From the NCBI GenBank assembly GCA_001404055.1, contig CXTY01000011.1, forward strand, positions 1 through 64,000: a stretch of DNA of 64,000 nt, given 5' to 3'. Each line of letters starts with the position of its first letter. Position 1 is the first letter of the stretch. Made by a program: the position numbers and the translations under genes. This DNA is from Roseibium album (GTDB lineage: Bacteria > Pseudomonadota > Alphaproteobacteria > Rhizobiales > Stappiaceae). This document shows, in pieces, positions 15,681 through 24,450 of this stretch. The notes below the pieces were generated by a model. The model saw only the letters and a list, made by a program, of their open reading frames with translations, made no database searches and was not told the origin of the DNA.

Positions 15681-17636
15681 TCAAATTACCCGGTCGTTAC
15701 CGCCGTCAACGGGCAACTGAGCTCCTGTCGTCCTGGGTAGAGTTCCATCGACAAATGCAGAGACGGCACGCGCCACGTCTCTAGAGGTAATTTCACTCTT
15801 GAGAAGATTGCGGGTCTTGTACGCCTCAACACTGAGGCCGTAACGCTCCGCAGATTTTGCCAAAGCCTCTTCCGTCCATAGACCTGTGTCGAAGACCGCA
15901 TCCGGGTGAACTGCATTGACAGTGATACCTTCGTGCGCGAGTTCCAGGGCGGCGACGCGCATCAGTTGGGTCAATCCGGCTTTGGAAACTGAGTAGGCAG
16001 CTGCACCGGCACCGGGTGCTGCAACATTGCGAGAAGCAATGAACACGACCCCAGGATCGATGCCATGGCGCAAATAGGGAATGGCTTGCTTGAGCACCTT
16101 GCGGTGAGCTGACAGATTTATGGCCAGCGTCTGGTCCCAACTGTCATCATCCAGCGTCTCAATGGTCTCACCTGTACGGAAAATACCAGCACTGGTCACG
16201 AGAATGTCGAGGCCACCGTAGCTGTCGACCGCGTAGCGGAGCGCTTCAATGACAGCCCGTTCGTCCGTCAGATCGCACACCAGCCCCTCAAAACCGGGCC
16301 TGTCCATGGCCTGCAAAATAGACGGAGAGATATCCAGCCCGACCACCACAGCACCCTTTTCAGCAAGGTGCTCCGCGCAAGCCAAGCCAATTCCGGAAGC
16401 AGAACCTGCAACGACGGCAATTTTTCCCGTAAGTTCAGCGGGTGGTTTTTGCCGCTTGAGTTTGGCCTGTTCGAGCTCCCAATATTCAAGCCCGCGCAAA
16501 TCCTCTTCACTCAGACCTTGCCAGCCATTCATTTGGTCGGCGTAGTACATCGCCTTTAGCGTCGCTTCGCCGACATCGGCGCTGATTGACGCGCGTTTCA
16601 AGTTGGGGCCAAAACTGCGCGTGCGTCCATCTTTGTTTATCGCCCAGTGCGGGTAGGGGGGCATCATGCTCAATCCCTTTTCCGCCGCGCGGTTGAAATA
16701 CCCCGTGTAATCATCGCGAAATGCAAGTAAGCCCGCCTCGGGTTCATCTACCAGAAGAGCGGGAAACGGCTTGTTGTGAATGACGTGCTCAGGCGTCAGC
16801 GTACCGCCCTTCAACAGCATCGCGAAACGCTCAACCTTTTCAGGTGCAACGGTGATTGATTTTCGCGAAATGACCGGTGCCCCAGCCAACGTGCTGACAC
16901 GCTTTCGAACCTGTGCAGTCGCGACCGCATCGCCTGGAACCGGCGCAGGAAAATCAGGCAACCCGAATTCATTCGCCAGATACTGTTCCGCCTCATCGAC
17001 GATGCTGATCATCATCGCGTAGCTTGAACGTGCATTGTTTGAAAACGTGAAAATGCCGTGATGCTCCAATATGACTGCATCGAAGGATGACAGGTCATGT
17101 TGAGCAATCTGGTCGCGAAACTGCAACGCAAGATCGAACCCGGGTTTTACATAAGGGAGAACGAGTACGCGTTCGCCGTATATACTTGCGAAGCGATCCT
17201 TGCCGCCTGGGCTATTGGAAATGGTGAGGATCGCATCGGCATGAGAATGGTCGACGAACTTGAAGGGCATTAGCGAATGTACAATCGCTTCGATCGAGGC
17301 GGCCGCCGCATTCGAATCCAATCGTGCGCGCAAAACCTCATTGACCATGTCTGTGTCACTGAGCTTGTCCAGTTGGCCTAGCCGCTGGACACTTTCCAGG
17401 TCCAGCGCGGTGAAGCCTTCCGGTCCCATTGTCCCAAGGTCAAATCCGCTGGCCTTGACCCAAATGATTTCCCGTTGGTCGCCAAATCTGTCTAGCTCTG
17501 AGGACTTGACTGACGTGTTGCCACCGCCGTGCAACACCAGTGCAGGGTCCGCCCCAATAAGCCGGGACGTGTAGGCACGGAGATCCAAATCACTTATTGC
17601 GTTGGATGCTTCGGTGTCGATCCAGCGGTTTTTCAT
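15681..17636 (-). CDS. Bifunctional class II aldolase / short-chain dehydrogenase
   Basis: Fusion of about 430 residues of class II aldolase and 220 of SDR. The aldolase part has HGGGNTSVKS and WVKASGFDLG, zinc ligands in HSHADAILT and EHHGIFTFS. The SDR part has the nucleotide motif GSASGIGLA near residue 415, NLSAHRKV, and the active-site YSVSK followed by NAVHPDAVFDTGLW. RhaD of rhizobial rhamnose catabolism has this fusion, and its SDR half oxidises the lactaldehyde released by the aldolase. No rhamnose isomerase, mutarotase or RhaK-like gene is nearby. The start overlaps the Tm-1-like stop (ATGA). Confidence 0.87.
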   Translation of the reverse strand: MKNRWIDTEASNAISDLDLRAYTSRLIGADPALVLHGGGNTSVKSSELDRFGDQREIIWVKASGFDLGTMGPEGFTALDLESVQRLGQLDKLSDTDMVNEVLRARLDSNAAAASIEAIVHSLMPFKFVDHSHADAILTISNSPGGKDRFASIYGERVLVLPYVKPGFDLALQFRDQIAQHDLSSFDAVILEHHGIFTFSNNARSSYAMMISIVDEAEQYLANEFGLPDFPAPVPGDAVATAQVRKRVSTLAGAPVISRKSITVAPEKVERFAMLLKGGTLTPEHVIHNKPFPALLVDEPEAGLLAFRDDYTGYFNRAAEKGLSMMPPYPHWAINKDGRTRSFGPNLKRASISADVGEATLKAMYYADQMNGWQGLSEEDLRGLEYWELEQAKLKRQKPPAELTGKIAVVAGSASGIGLACAEHLAEKGAVVVGLDISPSILQAMDRPGFEGLVCDLTDERAVIEALRYAVDSYGGLDILVTSAGIFRTGETIETLDDDSWDQTLAINLSAHRKVLKQAIPYLRHGIDPGVVFIASRNVAAPGAGAAAYSVSKAGLTQLMRVAALELAHEGITVNAVHPDAVFDTGLWTEEALAKSAERYGLSVEAYKTRNLLKSEITSRDVARAVSAFVDGTLPRTTGAQLPVDGGNDRVI

Positions 17637-18871
17637 GCCACATTGGCCTTGTTGTTTTCGATGAGTTTCACCAATTCCTCGACGGCTCGTTCGACAAACA
17701 CAGTGTCCTCGGCGGCCGCGTCCATCTCGATGAGAGGAATATGCGGGGGCAACAGATCTCGAACTGCCTGATGGAAGATCGCGTCGCTTTCTTCGTCACG
17801 AAGCACTCCGCCTGCGACCGAGTAACTGCTGATGCCATTCTTGGGCAGCATGAACACCGTGTTGGACTTGGCGTTCGCCAATCGGTCACGGATTTCTTCC
17901 ATCATGCGCACAAGCTCCGGGCCTGTCGTTCGCGGCACGAGGATTACTGGGTTATGATAACTATAGAGCCTGTCCTTGTAGGCCTCCGGCACCGAGTGTG
18001 GTTCGTCGAGGATGATACCAATATGATCGACACCACCAGGTACCACGACCTGTGGAAGACCGAGTTCACCAGCAACAGTCAAGCGTTTCTCATCGGCTGC
18101 GCGGATACCACCGAAAAGCGCATCGGTGATGTCGCCGAGCGCATAATCGAAGACTGCTGTAATGAAACCATCGCGCATCAGCTGTTCCATCGCGCGTCCA
18201 CCAGGGCCAACAGCGTGGAAAACAATGGTCTCGTAGCCACGTTCGGCAAGCAGTTCCATTGCCTTCATGGTGCCTTGCGTCAAGACACCCAGGTTCGTGA
18301 TTCCGATGACCGGTTTGCTTGCGTCAAAAGATATATCGACGGATGCGTCGGCCATGCCAACGACTGCGCCAGCGGCGTTTCCCAGCATGCGCCGAAAGAA
18401 CGGATTGAGGCCAAGAATATCGCTAACCGAGAACATCATTGTGATGTCCTTGATGCCGACATATCCAGACGTGTCGCCGGAGGCCATGGTCGACAACATT
18501 ACCTTTGGGAATCCATAGGGAAGCGCCTGCATGACCTGACAGCAATTGTTGGTGCCCTGGGTGCCGCCCAGACTGATGATGCCGTGTATTTTGCCTTGAC
18601 TGATCAGCTCCAGAACGATTTCACGCGCACCGCAGATCATGACTTCGGCAGCAACATCACGCGTTGGGTCCTGCCGAAGTTTTGCAAGCTCCGTACCGCC
18701 GCGATCCGCAACTTCAGTGTTTGACACATCAGTTGCAATCGCGCTGTCGCCGACCACGCCCATATCAATCGTCAAGGCTGACGCGCCGAGGCGTTCGATC
18801 TCTTCACGCAGGTAGTCGCATTCCGCGCCCTTTGTATCCAGCGTTGCCAGTATCGCGATTGTCTTGGTCAT
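17633..18871 (-). CDS. Tm-1-like ATP-binding domain protein (UPF0261)
   Basis: A 412-residue member of the UPF0261 / Tm-1-like ATP-binding family. It opens TKTIAILATLDTKGAECDYL (the family's conserved start) and has IISLGGTQGTNN, MASGDTSGYVG, TNLGVLTQGTMKAMELL, HAVGPGGRAMEQL and VPGGVDHIG, all family blocks. The domain equals the N-terminal half of the tomato Tm-1 virus-resistance protein, which binds ATP. The bacterial function is not established. The next gene upstream encodes the other half of Tm-1, so the two proteins probably form one complex or act in sequence. It sits between the PEP-hydrolase-like gene and the aldolase-SDR fusion. Confidence 0.88.
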   Translation of the reverse strand: MTKTIAILATLDTKGAECDYLREEIERLGASALTIDMGVVGDSAIATDVSNTEVADRGGTELAKLRQDPTRDVAAEVMICGAREIVLELISQGKIHGIISLGGTQGTNNCCQVMQALPYGFPKVMLSTMASGDTSGYVGIKDITMMFSVSDILGLNPFFRRMLGNAAGAVVGMADASVDISFDASKPVIGITNLGVLTQGTMKAMELLAERGYETIVFHAVGPGGRAMEQLMRDGFITAVFDYALGDITDALFGGIRAADEKRLTVAGELGLPQVVVPGGVDHIGIILDEPHSVPEAYKDRLYSYHNPVILVPRTTGPELVRMMEEIRDRLANAKSNTVFMLPKNGISSYSVAGGVLRDEESDAIFHQAVRDLLPPHIPLIEMDAAAEDTVFVERAVEELVKLIENNKANVA

Positions 18872-18886
18872 GGTCCGTCCTCCGGA

Positions 18887-19747
18887 TCAGTTGGAGAATT
18901 TCAGGGAAGTAAATTCGGCAGCGGCTGCGCTGACAGCTCTTTCAATTGGAAGGCGTTCAGTAGAGGAGCCGGTCCAGAATCCGTGACCACTGGTATTGTC
19001 CAGCATGAACTGAGCGTCCTCCGGTGTTTCCATTGCAGCCCCATGCGCAACCAGGATCACATCAGGATCAATCGCGCGCGCAGCCTGGTAGACCTCTTCG
19101 GTTTCCTCGGCTGTCTGCTGGATGGAGATACCCTTGTCATAGCCCGTCAGGCCGCCCTTGGTGGTGCCGGCGTGGTAGCAGAAAATATGCGGCCGCGCGC
19201 CCTCCACGATTGCCAGGGAATCTTCCTTCGTGAAGGCGAGACCGATGGTCACCATGTCCATCTCTTCGCGTCCAAGCCGCAGCATGTCGATTTCGTTGTC
19301 AATCGTGATACCGGCGCTGTTGATCACGCGTCCAATTTCACTGTCCTTGTCGACATAGCTCACCGAGGGTCCAATGTTGGAAACCGAATTGACCCCCATG
19401 CGCTTGCAGTCTTCCAGTACCATCCGCATGTCCTTGAGCGGATCGTTTGCATTGAGGCAAGCGCATACAAATGCCTTGCCCTCGAGAGCTGGCATAATGT
19501 CTTCACGCGTATAGTTGAGCGTCTGTCGGTTGGAGTCGAGAATCGGCCACATCATCGACATCGTTCCCATTCCGTTTGCCCGCAAGCGGGCACCGGAAAA
19601 GGTGTTGATACAATCAGTTCCCGCACGCTCGAGGAGTTTGGCAACCAGGCCGCTGCCGGCGCTGGAAATCATGATCGGGTCACGGCGTTCGACCTTGCTT
19701 TTGAGATTGGTCAGGATCTGCTCAGTGGAAATACGTTTGGTGATCAT
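18887..19747 (-). CDS. Phosphoenolpyruvate hydrolase-like TIM-barrel protein
   Basis: A 286-residue protein of the PF09370 family ('PEP_hydrolase', TIM-barrel signal-transduction type), matching the C-terminal half of tomato Tm-1. Family blocks are PIMISSAGSGLVAKLLERAG, GRLRANG-type loop (here GARLRANGMGTMS), ACLNANDPL, NIGPSVSYVD, DMVTIGLAFT, FCYHAGTTKGG and VAHGAAMETPEDA. The database name is historical; the reaction is not proven. It is 15 bases upstream of the Tm-1-like ATPase gene and 18 downstream of the hydrolase. Its role in breakdown of the locus substrate is inferred from this context. Confidence 0.85.
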   Translation of the reverse strand: MITKRISTEQILTNLKSKVERRDPIMISSAGSGLVAKLLERAGTDCINTFSGARLRANGMGTMSMMWPILDSNRQTLNYTREDIMPALEGKAFVCACLNANDPLKDMRMVLEDCKRMGVNSVSNIGPSVSYVDKDSEIGRVINSAGITIDNEIDMLRLGREEMDMVTIGLAFTKEDSLAIVEGARPHIFCYHAGTTKGGLTGYDKGISIQQTAEETEEVYQAARAIDPDVILVAHGAAMETPEDAQFMLDNTSGHGFWTGSSTERLPIERAVSAAAAEFTSLKFSN

Positions 19748-19765
19748 TGATCGTCTCCTCGTACG

Positions 19766-20602
19766 TTATGTCTTGGCTAGGCATTCGCCGCCTGCGGCGT
19801 CGCCTAGAAATTGAGAAATTTTTTCAACCACAGCCTTGCGATGGTCCGAGGGCACGAGATAGCGGGGCGGGGCGTGGAAATACTCCGCCTGGGCCAGAGC
19901 CCCCTGAATTTCGCGAGCTATCAGGGAAGGATGCAAAGGATCTGCGTTGCTGCCGACGACCAGTGCCGGCATAGTGAGACGGCGCAGGTATTCAATGCGT
20001 TTGAACGGTTGATCAGCGACCAAATCATTTAGAACTGCAGCCGCCTCAACAGCCTGAGGACGCGAAATCGCCCCCTTGATCGACGCAGCGCAGTTTGGAT
20101 TCTCCGCTGATATGCTTCTGAACAAATCATGTGAATTGAGGAGTAATCCGGTTTTCTCGGCTCCATACGAAGTGAGCCAGTCACCAATCTGCTCCAGGAT
20201 ACTTAAATGTGGTCGTCCGGGCCGATCGAGCCAGGCGGGACGCACCAGAACAAGCGCGCGCACCAAAGCCGGTTCACAAAGTGCCAGATTCAAGGCAATG
20301 CCGGCACCCATGGAAATACCGCCCACAATCGCGTTATCGATACCAAGATGCTGCAAAAGTCCCCGTGCGACGTCGGCATAAGCGTCAAACCCGGCATGAT
20401 TTGATGCCCGAGGCTCCGTCGGAAGTGCGCTATCGCCATGTCCGGGCATATCGATTGTGATAACGCGATAGCCTGTCAAACCATCAAGCGTTGCGACCGC
20501 CTGATGTCGGTCGGCAGCCAACCCATGCAGAAACAAGAGATCTTGTCCCTTGCCCTGCAGATCGTAGGAAACCTGCAAATCCCTGTGAGTAAAAAAGGCC
20601 AT
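19766..20602 (-). CDS. Alpha/beta hydrolase, first gene of the catabolic operon
   Basis: Cytoplasmic alpha/beta-fold hydrolase without signal peptide. The oxyanion region is LLFLHGLAADRH, the nucleophile elbow GISMGAG, the acid in VVGSNADPLHP and the histidine in VPSDHRKAV, so the triad is complete. Length is 278 residues. In a sugar-acid pathway it could open a lactone or cut an ester of the imported compound. It leads the operon, with a copy of the 42-bp element 70 bases upstream of its start codon. Confidence 0.83.
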   Translation of the reverse strand: MAFFTHRDLQVSYDLQGKGQDLLFLHGLAADRHQAVATLDGLTGYRVITIDMPGHGDSALPTEPRASNHAGFDAYADVARGLLQHLGIDNAIVGGISMGAGIALNLALCEPALVRALVLVRPAWLDRPGRPHLSILEQIGDWLTSYGAEKTGLLLNSHDLFRSISAENPNCAASIKGAISRPQAVEAAAVLNDLVADQPFKRIEYLRRLTMPALVVGSNADPLHPSLIAREIQGALAQAEYFHAPPRYLVPSDHRKAVVEKISQFLGDAAGGECLAKT

Positions 20603-20671
20603 TGCTTAGCGAAATCCCTGGTCCCAAACATGGACGAGCTTCGCAAAAACGTAACAAGACAGGAGGTGGAC

Positions 20672-20713
20672 TGCTTTTGTGGGGCGAGCGAAGTTTTGTA
20701 ACTATTCGCTTAT
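20672..20713 (-). promoter_or_regulatory. 42-bp conserved element, copy B (upstream of catabolic operon)
   Basis: Second copy of the element described at 12385-12426, with five mismatches in 42 bases. It lies between the stop of the AraC-type regulator gene (20729) and the start of the alpha/beta hydrolase (20602), in the same orientation relative to the downstream gene as copy A. It probably contains the regulator site for the catabolic operon. Confidence 0.7.
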
Positions 20714-20728
20714 TCTGCCTTGGCAGGG

Positions 20729-21445
20729 CTATTTTTGGCCCCATGTCGCGCGATAGCGCTTTGGTGACTGCTCAAAGAATTTCTTGAATTGATTGGCAAA
20801 ATAACTCTGATCGCGAAAACCGCACGCAAGCGCCACATGTATGATCGGTTCGTCGGACGTAATGAGCATCTTTGATGCCGCCTGAAGCCGGGTTCGCAGG
20901 ATGAATTCCTGTGGCGACAAACGAAACTGCGACCGAAAGCGTTTTCTGAAATGACTGTCGGATAGACAGGATATTTTTGCCAGTTCCTTGATGTCTATTT
21001 TTTCCGCGACATTAGCTTGGATATAGTCGATCACCTTGCTGAATTGCCTGTAGTCATCTGGCAATTGTTCCGATCGGGAAACCACACGCGTAGTGCCCAT
21101 CAGACCCGTAACCTGACCATCTTTCCCCAATAACGGGACCTTGTTGGTGGAGACCCAGGTCAGATGCCCGGATTCGTCAACAATCAGTTCAGTGCGATTG
21201 ATGATGCTATGATTGTTCTCGATGACATAACGGTCATCTTGCGCGATCAGCGCAGCAATTTTTGGCGGAAAGAAATCCTTTTCAGTCGCGCCCACGATTT
21301 CTTTCTGAAAGCGAAAATTCAACAGCCGCAGGCAGGCTTGATTGCACATCACCCACCGGCATTCCCGGTCCTTGATATAGAAATAAATGTCGGGAAGCAG
21401 ATCGAACATTTGCTCAATGTGACCGCGCTCGCGCAAGCCAGACAT
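20729..21445 (-). CDS. AraC-family regulator with N-terminal PAS domain
   Basis: Likely regulator of the locus. Residues about 10-120 form a PAS domain (IEQMFDLLPDIYFYIKDREC, RWVMCNQACLRLLNF, VPLLGKDGQVTGLMG). Residues about 140-238 form the AraC double helix-turn-helix (IDIKELAKISCLSDSHFRKRF, RLSPQEFILRTRLQAASKML, HVALACGFRDQSYFANQFKK). A PAS rather than a cupin sensor is uncommon for sugar-operon AraC proteins. The ATG at 21445 is used; TTG starts at 21469 (after GAGGG) or 21505 would add 8 or 20 residues. All genes from here to 6199 share its strand. Confidence 0.8.
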   Translation of the reverse strand: MSGLRERGHIEQMFDLLPDIYFYIKDRECRWVMCNQACLRLLNFRFQKEIVGATEKDFFPPKIAALIAQDDRYVIENNHSIINRTELIVDESGHLTWVSTNKVPLLGKDGQVTGLMGTTRVVSRSEQLPDDYRQFSKVIDYIQANVAEKIDIKELAKISCLSDSHFRKRFRSQFRLSPQEFILRTRLQAASKMLITSDEPIIHVALACGFRDQSYFANQFKKFFEQSPKRYRATWGQK

Positions 21446-21606
21446 GAAGTTCTCGACATATCTTTCCAAAACGACCCTCGATCGGCATTGGGGAGGTCCA
21501 AGCAATATCAGCGTAAATCAGGAAAGACGGGACTGACAAGTTGAAACGGAAATCACGCTTCTTTTGAACAATCAGGCACAAGCCACGCAATCCGATATTC
21601 AACGGT

Positions 21607-21816
21607 TCATCCAGCTGCAATTTTCGACTTGGGCGTTTTGTCCTCAAAGTTGCCATTCCAGAAATAAGCGTTGGAGGCGCAGCTACTGCGACAGACGATT
21701 TTCCAGGGGCAGGACCGGCATCCGTCTATCTTGTCTGGTTCGTGGATCGCACACTTGCTGCAGCCTGAAACGGAAGTGCGCATCGGCTTGTCACGATTGT
21801 CGGCCAGCTTGCTCAA
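21607..21816 (-). pseudogene. Cys-rich fragment resembling a SPASM domain
   Basis: A 69-residue minus-strand frame with six cysteines spaced C-x2-C, then CRSCPWKIVCRSSC and YFWNG. The CxxCPxxxxCxxxC layout is like the iron-sulfur-binding SPASM segment at the C-terminus of radical-SAM peptide-maturing enzymes. No radical-SAM core precedes it in any frame. It is either a remnant of a maturase gene or a small metal-binding protein. The rest of 21446-21956 shows no other gene. Confidence 0.3.
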
Positions 21817-21956
21817 AATTGGTCGGCCTTACAGGCACCAACAATACCTTCAATCAAATACTAATAAATTGCTTGTGATTTGTAATAATCATCACAGTTA
21901 TTCGCCGTTTCGACTGGTTTAACTGAAACTATATTAAAGGTGGATCACTGAATGCC

Positions 21957-22997
21957 ATGTCCGACCGCCCTTTTAACGTCAATTTTACAACGGAGCACCA
22001 GATGCCAGGCGATCAGACACAACGTAACCGACGACTGGTTGAATTGAATGCCGGGATCACGGCATTGGCGATCTTGCAAAGGAAAAGGTCTGAAGTGGTC
22101 ATCTACGGTGCCCACCGCCAGGCGATTGCAGCCGCCATGCACGAAGCTGCCGATCACCAGCAATTTGCCAATCAGCTTGGACAGGCCATGCAGGACATCA
22201 AGATCGTTGCGGCAACCGGCATCGCTGCATGCTTCGGTGCATTGGTAATTTCACAACTCCTGGCGCGTTCCTATAGCGTTGCCTACGCGTCGTTCCGGCT
22301 CGCGACCCCGTTCGTCGCCCAGACGGTGACCGTTGCAACGCCCTTGGGAACAAGCATTCAAGTCACTTCATCAAACGCCATTCGGCTCAGTGTCACCAGT
22401 TTCATCACGGCTCAGGTGTTGCAAACCGTGTTGCTGCGGGTTCCGGTCGGTCGCTTCCTGCAGCGATATGTGGGTGACAGCGCTCTTTCGCGTTTCGTCG
22501 GGCTTATCAGGGACGAGTGGAACGAGACGGAATTCTCACCGGAGGGTTTCGAGGACTATCGCGACGGCCTTCTCGCCACTTCAGTGGGTACGGACCGGCA
22601 TCGTGCGATCCTGCGCGACCCCAAGGTGCGTTCCGACGTTTTGCGCACTGCCATGCGGGAGATGGCCGAACAACTGGTGTCCCAGATGATCGCTGACTTG
22701 CTCATGGGCGTGGAGACACCGGCAAACGGTCTCCTCCTGATGTCCGACAGCGAGCGCAACACCTGGTACCAGGGGTTCGATCAGAACATCCGAACCTACA
22801 TTAATGATAATCACGCCGACTTGTCCGAAGACGAAAAAGTCATGTTGTCGACCAATCTGAAATATGAATTCTGGAATGAGGTGAACGCTCAGATGGAAAC
22901 CCAGAACCGCCGATGGCATGGCCTCCTGCGCGATCTCCGCAGGGATCGGCGAAACATCGATCTCACCATGGAAAATATCATGGGTGGCGGTCGTTGA
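21957..22997 (+). CDS. Hypothetical protein with two hydrophobic segments
   Basis: A 346-residue protein that I do not recognise. The N-terminal 75 residues are polar, then come two hydrophobic stretches (IVAATGIAACFGALVISQLL near 83-102; SVTSFITAQVLQTVLL near 144-159). A charged C-terminal half ends with basic repeats (RRWHGLLRDLRRDRRN). The ATG at 21957 has AAAGGTGG 13 bases upstream; an ATG at 22002 has better-placed GGAG and may be the true start. It stands alone on the plus strand in an accessory island, and is perhaps of phage or mobile origin given the GNAT-like gene that follows. Confidence 0.6.
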   Translation: MSDRPFNVNFTTEHQMPGDQTQRNRRLVELNAGITALAILQRKRSEVVIYGAHRQAIAAAMHEAADHQQFANQLGQAMQDIKIVAATGIAACFGALVISQLLARSYSVAYASFRLATPFVAQTVTVATPLGTSIQVTSSNAIRLSVTSFITAQVLQTVLLRVPVGRFLQRYVGDSALSRFVGLIRDEWNETEFSPEGFEDYRDGLLATSVGTDRHRAILRDPKVRSDVLRTAMREMAEQLVSQMIADLLMGVETPANGLLLMSDSERNTWYQGFDQNIRTYINDNHADLSEDEKVMLSTNLKYEFWNEVNAQMETQNRRWHGLLRDLRRDRRNIDLTMENIMGGGR

Positions 22998-23521
22998 AGA
23001 TGAGCCCCGCTGCTTGGACGTTACGGCGCTGTCGGAAAGAGCCTAAATTTCGACCTCCAGACGAGTAGGAAGGAAATAGTGCCCGCCTGAAAACTTCACG
23101 AGACCTCTCGAGATTTTGTCGCCAGATCTCCCGCGGCGTTTTCAGAGGGCTGTTTTCCAAAGTGGTGAAGAAGCGCCTCGCAAGCTCTTGGAACCACGCA
23201 TATTTCAACCAATGCACGAATGCGGGTTGCTTGTCATAAGTACCAATATGGTTAATGTTCTGTGATCTGCCGGGAATAGGCGCCTGGTGGTGTGGGGAAT
23301 TGGTTGTGGGAGCTTGTGGCTCCGGCAGGGAAGAGCGACGGGGCCAGCGGGTTTGGCCGGAACGTTGCCATTGAAGGGGCGAAGTGGACAGGGGCGATAG
23401 GGATCTCTCCGGGACAGCGGATCAGGCATCTGTTGACCGGGAACGCGCGCAGCTTGATCCGCCACGGCCGCTGAGCGAGGCGGCAAGTGATCGTTCAGGT
23501 GCGGATCGTGCGCAGAGCAAC
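22998..23521. other. Unassigned island sequence
   Basis: About 520 bp without a supported gene. A minus-strand frame (23217-22978, beginning MHWLKYAWFQELARRFF) and a plus frame that runs open from 23384 into the GNAT-like gene are present, but neither shows a family or a ribosome-binding site. The open frame before 23522 may be the tail of a decayed phage gene. Confidence 0.3.
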
Positions 23522-24010
23522 ATGATTGTCCGCCCGGCTAACGGCTCGGAGGCCGACTGGCAGGCCGCGCACTATCTGGCGCCCGAGGCGCATCAAAACG
23601 CGATTTTTCGGGACATTCCTTTTGCTGAAGAAAAAGCACGGGCGATCTATGACCGGGCCCGCAAAGATCCGGATCGTTTCGGCCTGATCTTCGCAGCGCC
23701 GAATACCTCCGAACCGCTGAAACCGGAAAGCCTTTACGGTTTCGCGTCGATCCATGCGGGTGTGTATTTCTTAGGGAAAGGCACATTGATTGCCACGGTG
23801 CAGACGCTGAACATTTCCCAAAAACTCTCCGGAACGCTTCTCGGCGGCAAGGTGGCCTTACGGCGGGTGAAGGCCGCGCGACACTGGGCAAAGACTCGTA
23901 ACAGCGAGCATCTGATGGTGCATGTCACCAATGGAGTGGATACGCAGGATGCGGATGAGTTCTTCAGGCGGTGTGGGATGAAAACAGTTGGTGGGAATTA
24001 CAATTGTTGA
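23522..24010 (+). CDS. GNAT-like acetyltransferase, phage type
   Basis: A 162-residue protein resembling the small acetyltransferase-like proteins found in podophages and prophage remnants. It has an opening MIVRPANGSEADWQAA, a beta-strand stretch ending GFASIHAGVYFLG, then a helix with ALRRVKAARHWAKTRN and a closing FFRRCGMKTVGGNY, in GNAT order. The usual acetyl-CoA loop (R/Q-x-x-G-x-G/A) is not obvious, so activity is uncertain. The ATG at 23522 is taken over the longer open frame because the protein starts as a GNAT there. No structural phage genes remain around it. Confidence 0.55.
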   Translation: MIVRPANGSEADWQAAHYLAPEAHQNAIFRDIPFAEEKARAIYDRARKDPDRFGLIFAAPNTSEPLKPESLYGFASIHAGVYFLGKGTLIATVQTLNISQKLSGTLLGGKVALRRVKAARHWAKTRNSEHLMVHVTNGVDTQDADEFFRRCGMKTVGGNYNC

Positions 24011-24069
24011 TCCACTTTTAGGCTTTCTTCGCAAGTGAGTTCAACGACTATGGTCAGGATTGAAGGTGA

Positions 24070-24228
24070 ATGTCTTACGATCAATTTATAGGATTGATTT
24101 TGTTTCTAGGTGGAGGGGTAGCGTGTCTCGTTTGCGTTGCATTTATACCTGGATCTATTGGTAAATTACTTGGGCTTGCTTGTTTGGTTGCTATGTGGGC
24201 GGTTGCGTTCAAGAAAATAATGAATTGA
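24070..24228 (+). CDS. Small two-helix membrane protein (52 residues)
   Basis: A short frame starts MSYDQFIGLILFLGGGVACL and continues through a second hydrophobic stretch (LLGLACLVAMWAVAF) to KKIMN and a stop. GAAGG lies three bases before the ATG. The two membrane helices and basic C-terminus are coherent, but no family is recognised and the ribosome-binding site is close to the start. The region is visibly richer in A and T than the flanking core genes. Confidence 0.4.
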   Translation: MSYDQFIGLILFLGGGVACLVCVAFIPGSIGKLLGLACLVAMWAVAFKKIMN

Positions 24229-24450
24229 TTGGAAAATACTATGGGCCTCAAAACATTAGTTAAATCCGATTTCTAGCGGTTGGTTTGAGATTGGCCTGAG
24301 TAGACAATGCCGGGATCCTTCACTCTTACCGTTGGAACAGAGACATTAGCGAGACCTATTCGAAGTGCTATTGAGTGCCCCCCGAAATCAACCAACGGTC
24401 CAGCGCGATTGATCGCCGCGACCTGTTCTCAGATTTAAAGGACGTATGCC

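Noticed and set aside
12489-17636. Rhamnose or fucose catabolic locus
   Set aside because: The aldolase-SDR fusion resembles RhaD, but isomerase, mutarotase and a RhaK-type kinase/transporter set are absent, and the Tm-1 pair does not belong to that pathway.
17597-18724. 375-codon plus-strand frame
   Set aside because: Antisense to the well-conserved Tm-1-like gene, with His/Arg-rich composition typical of a shadow frame.
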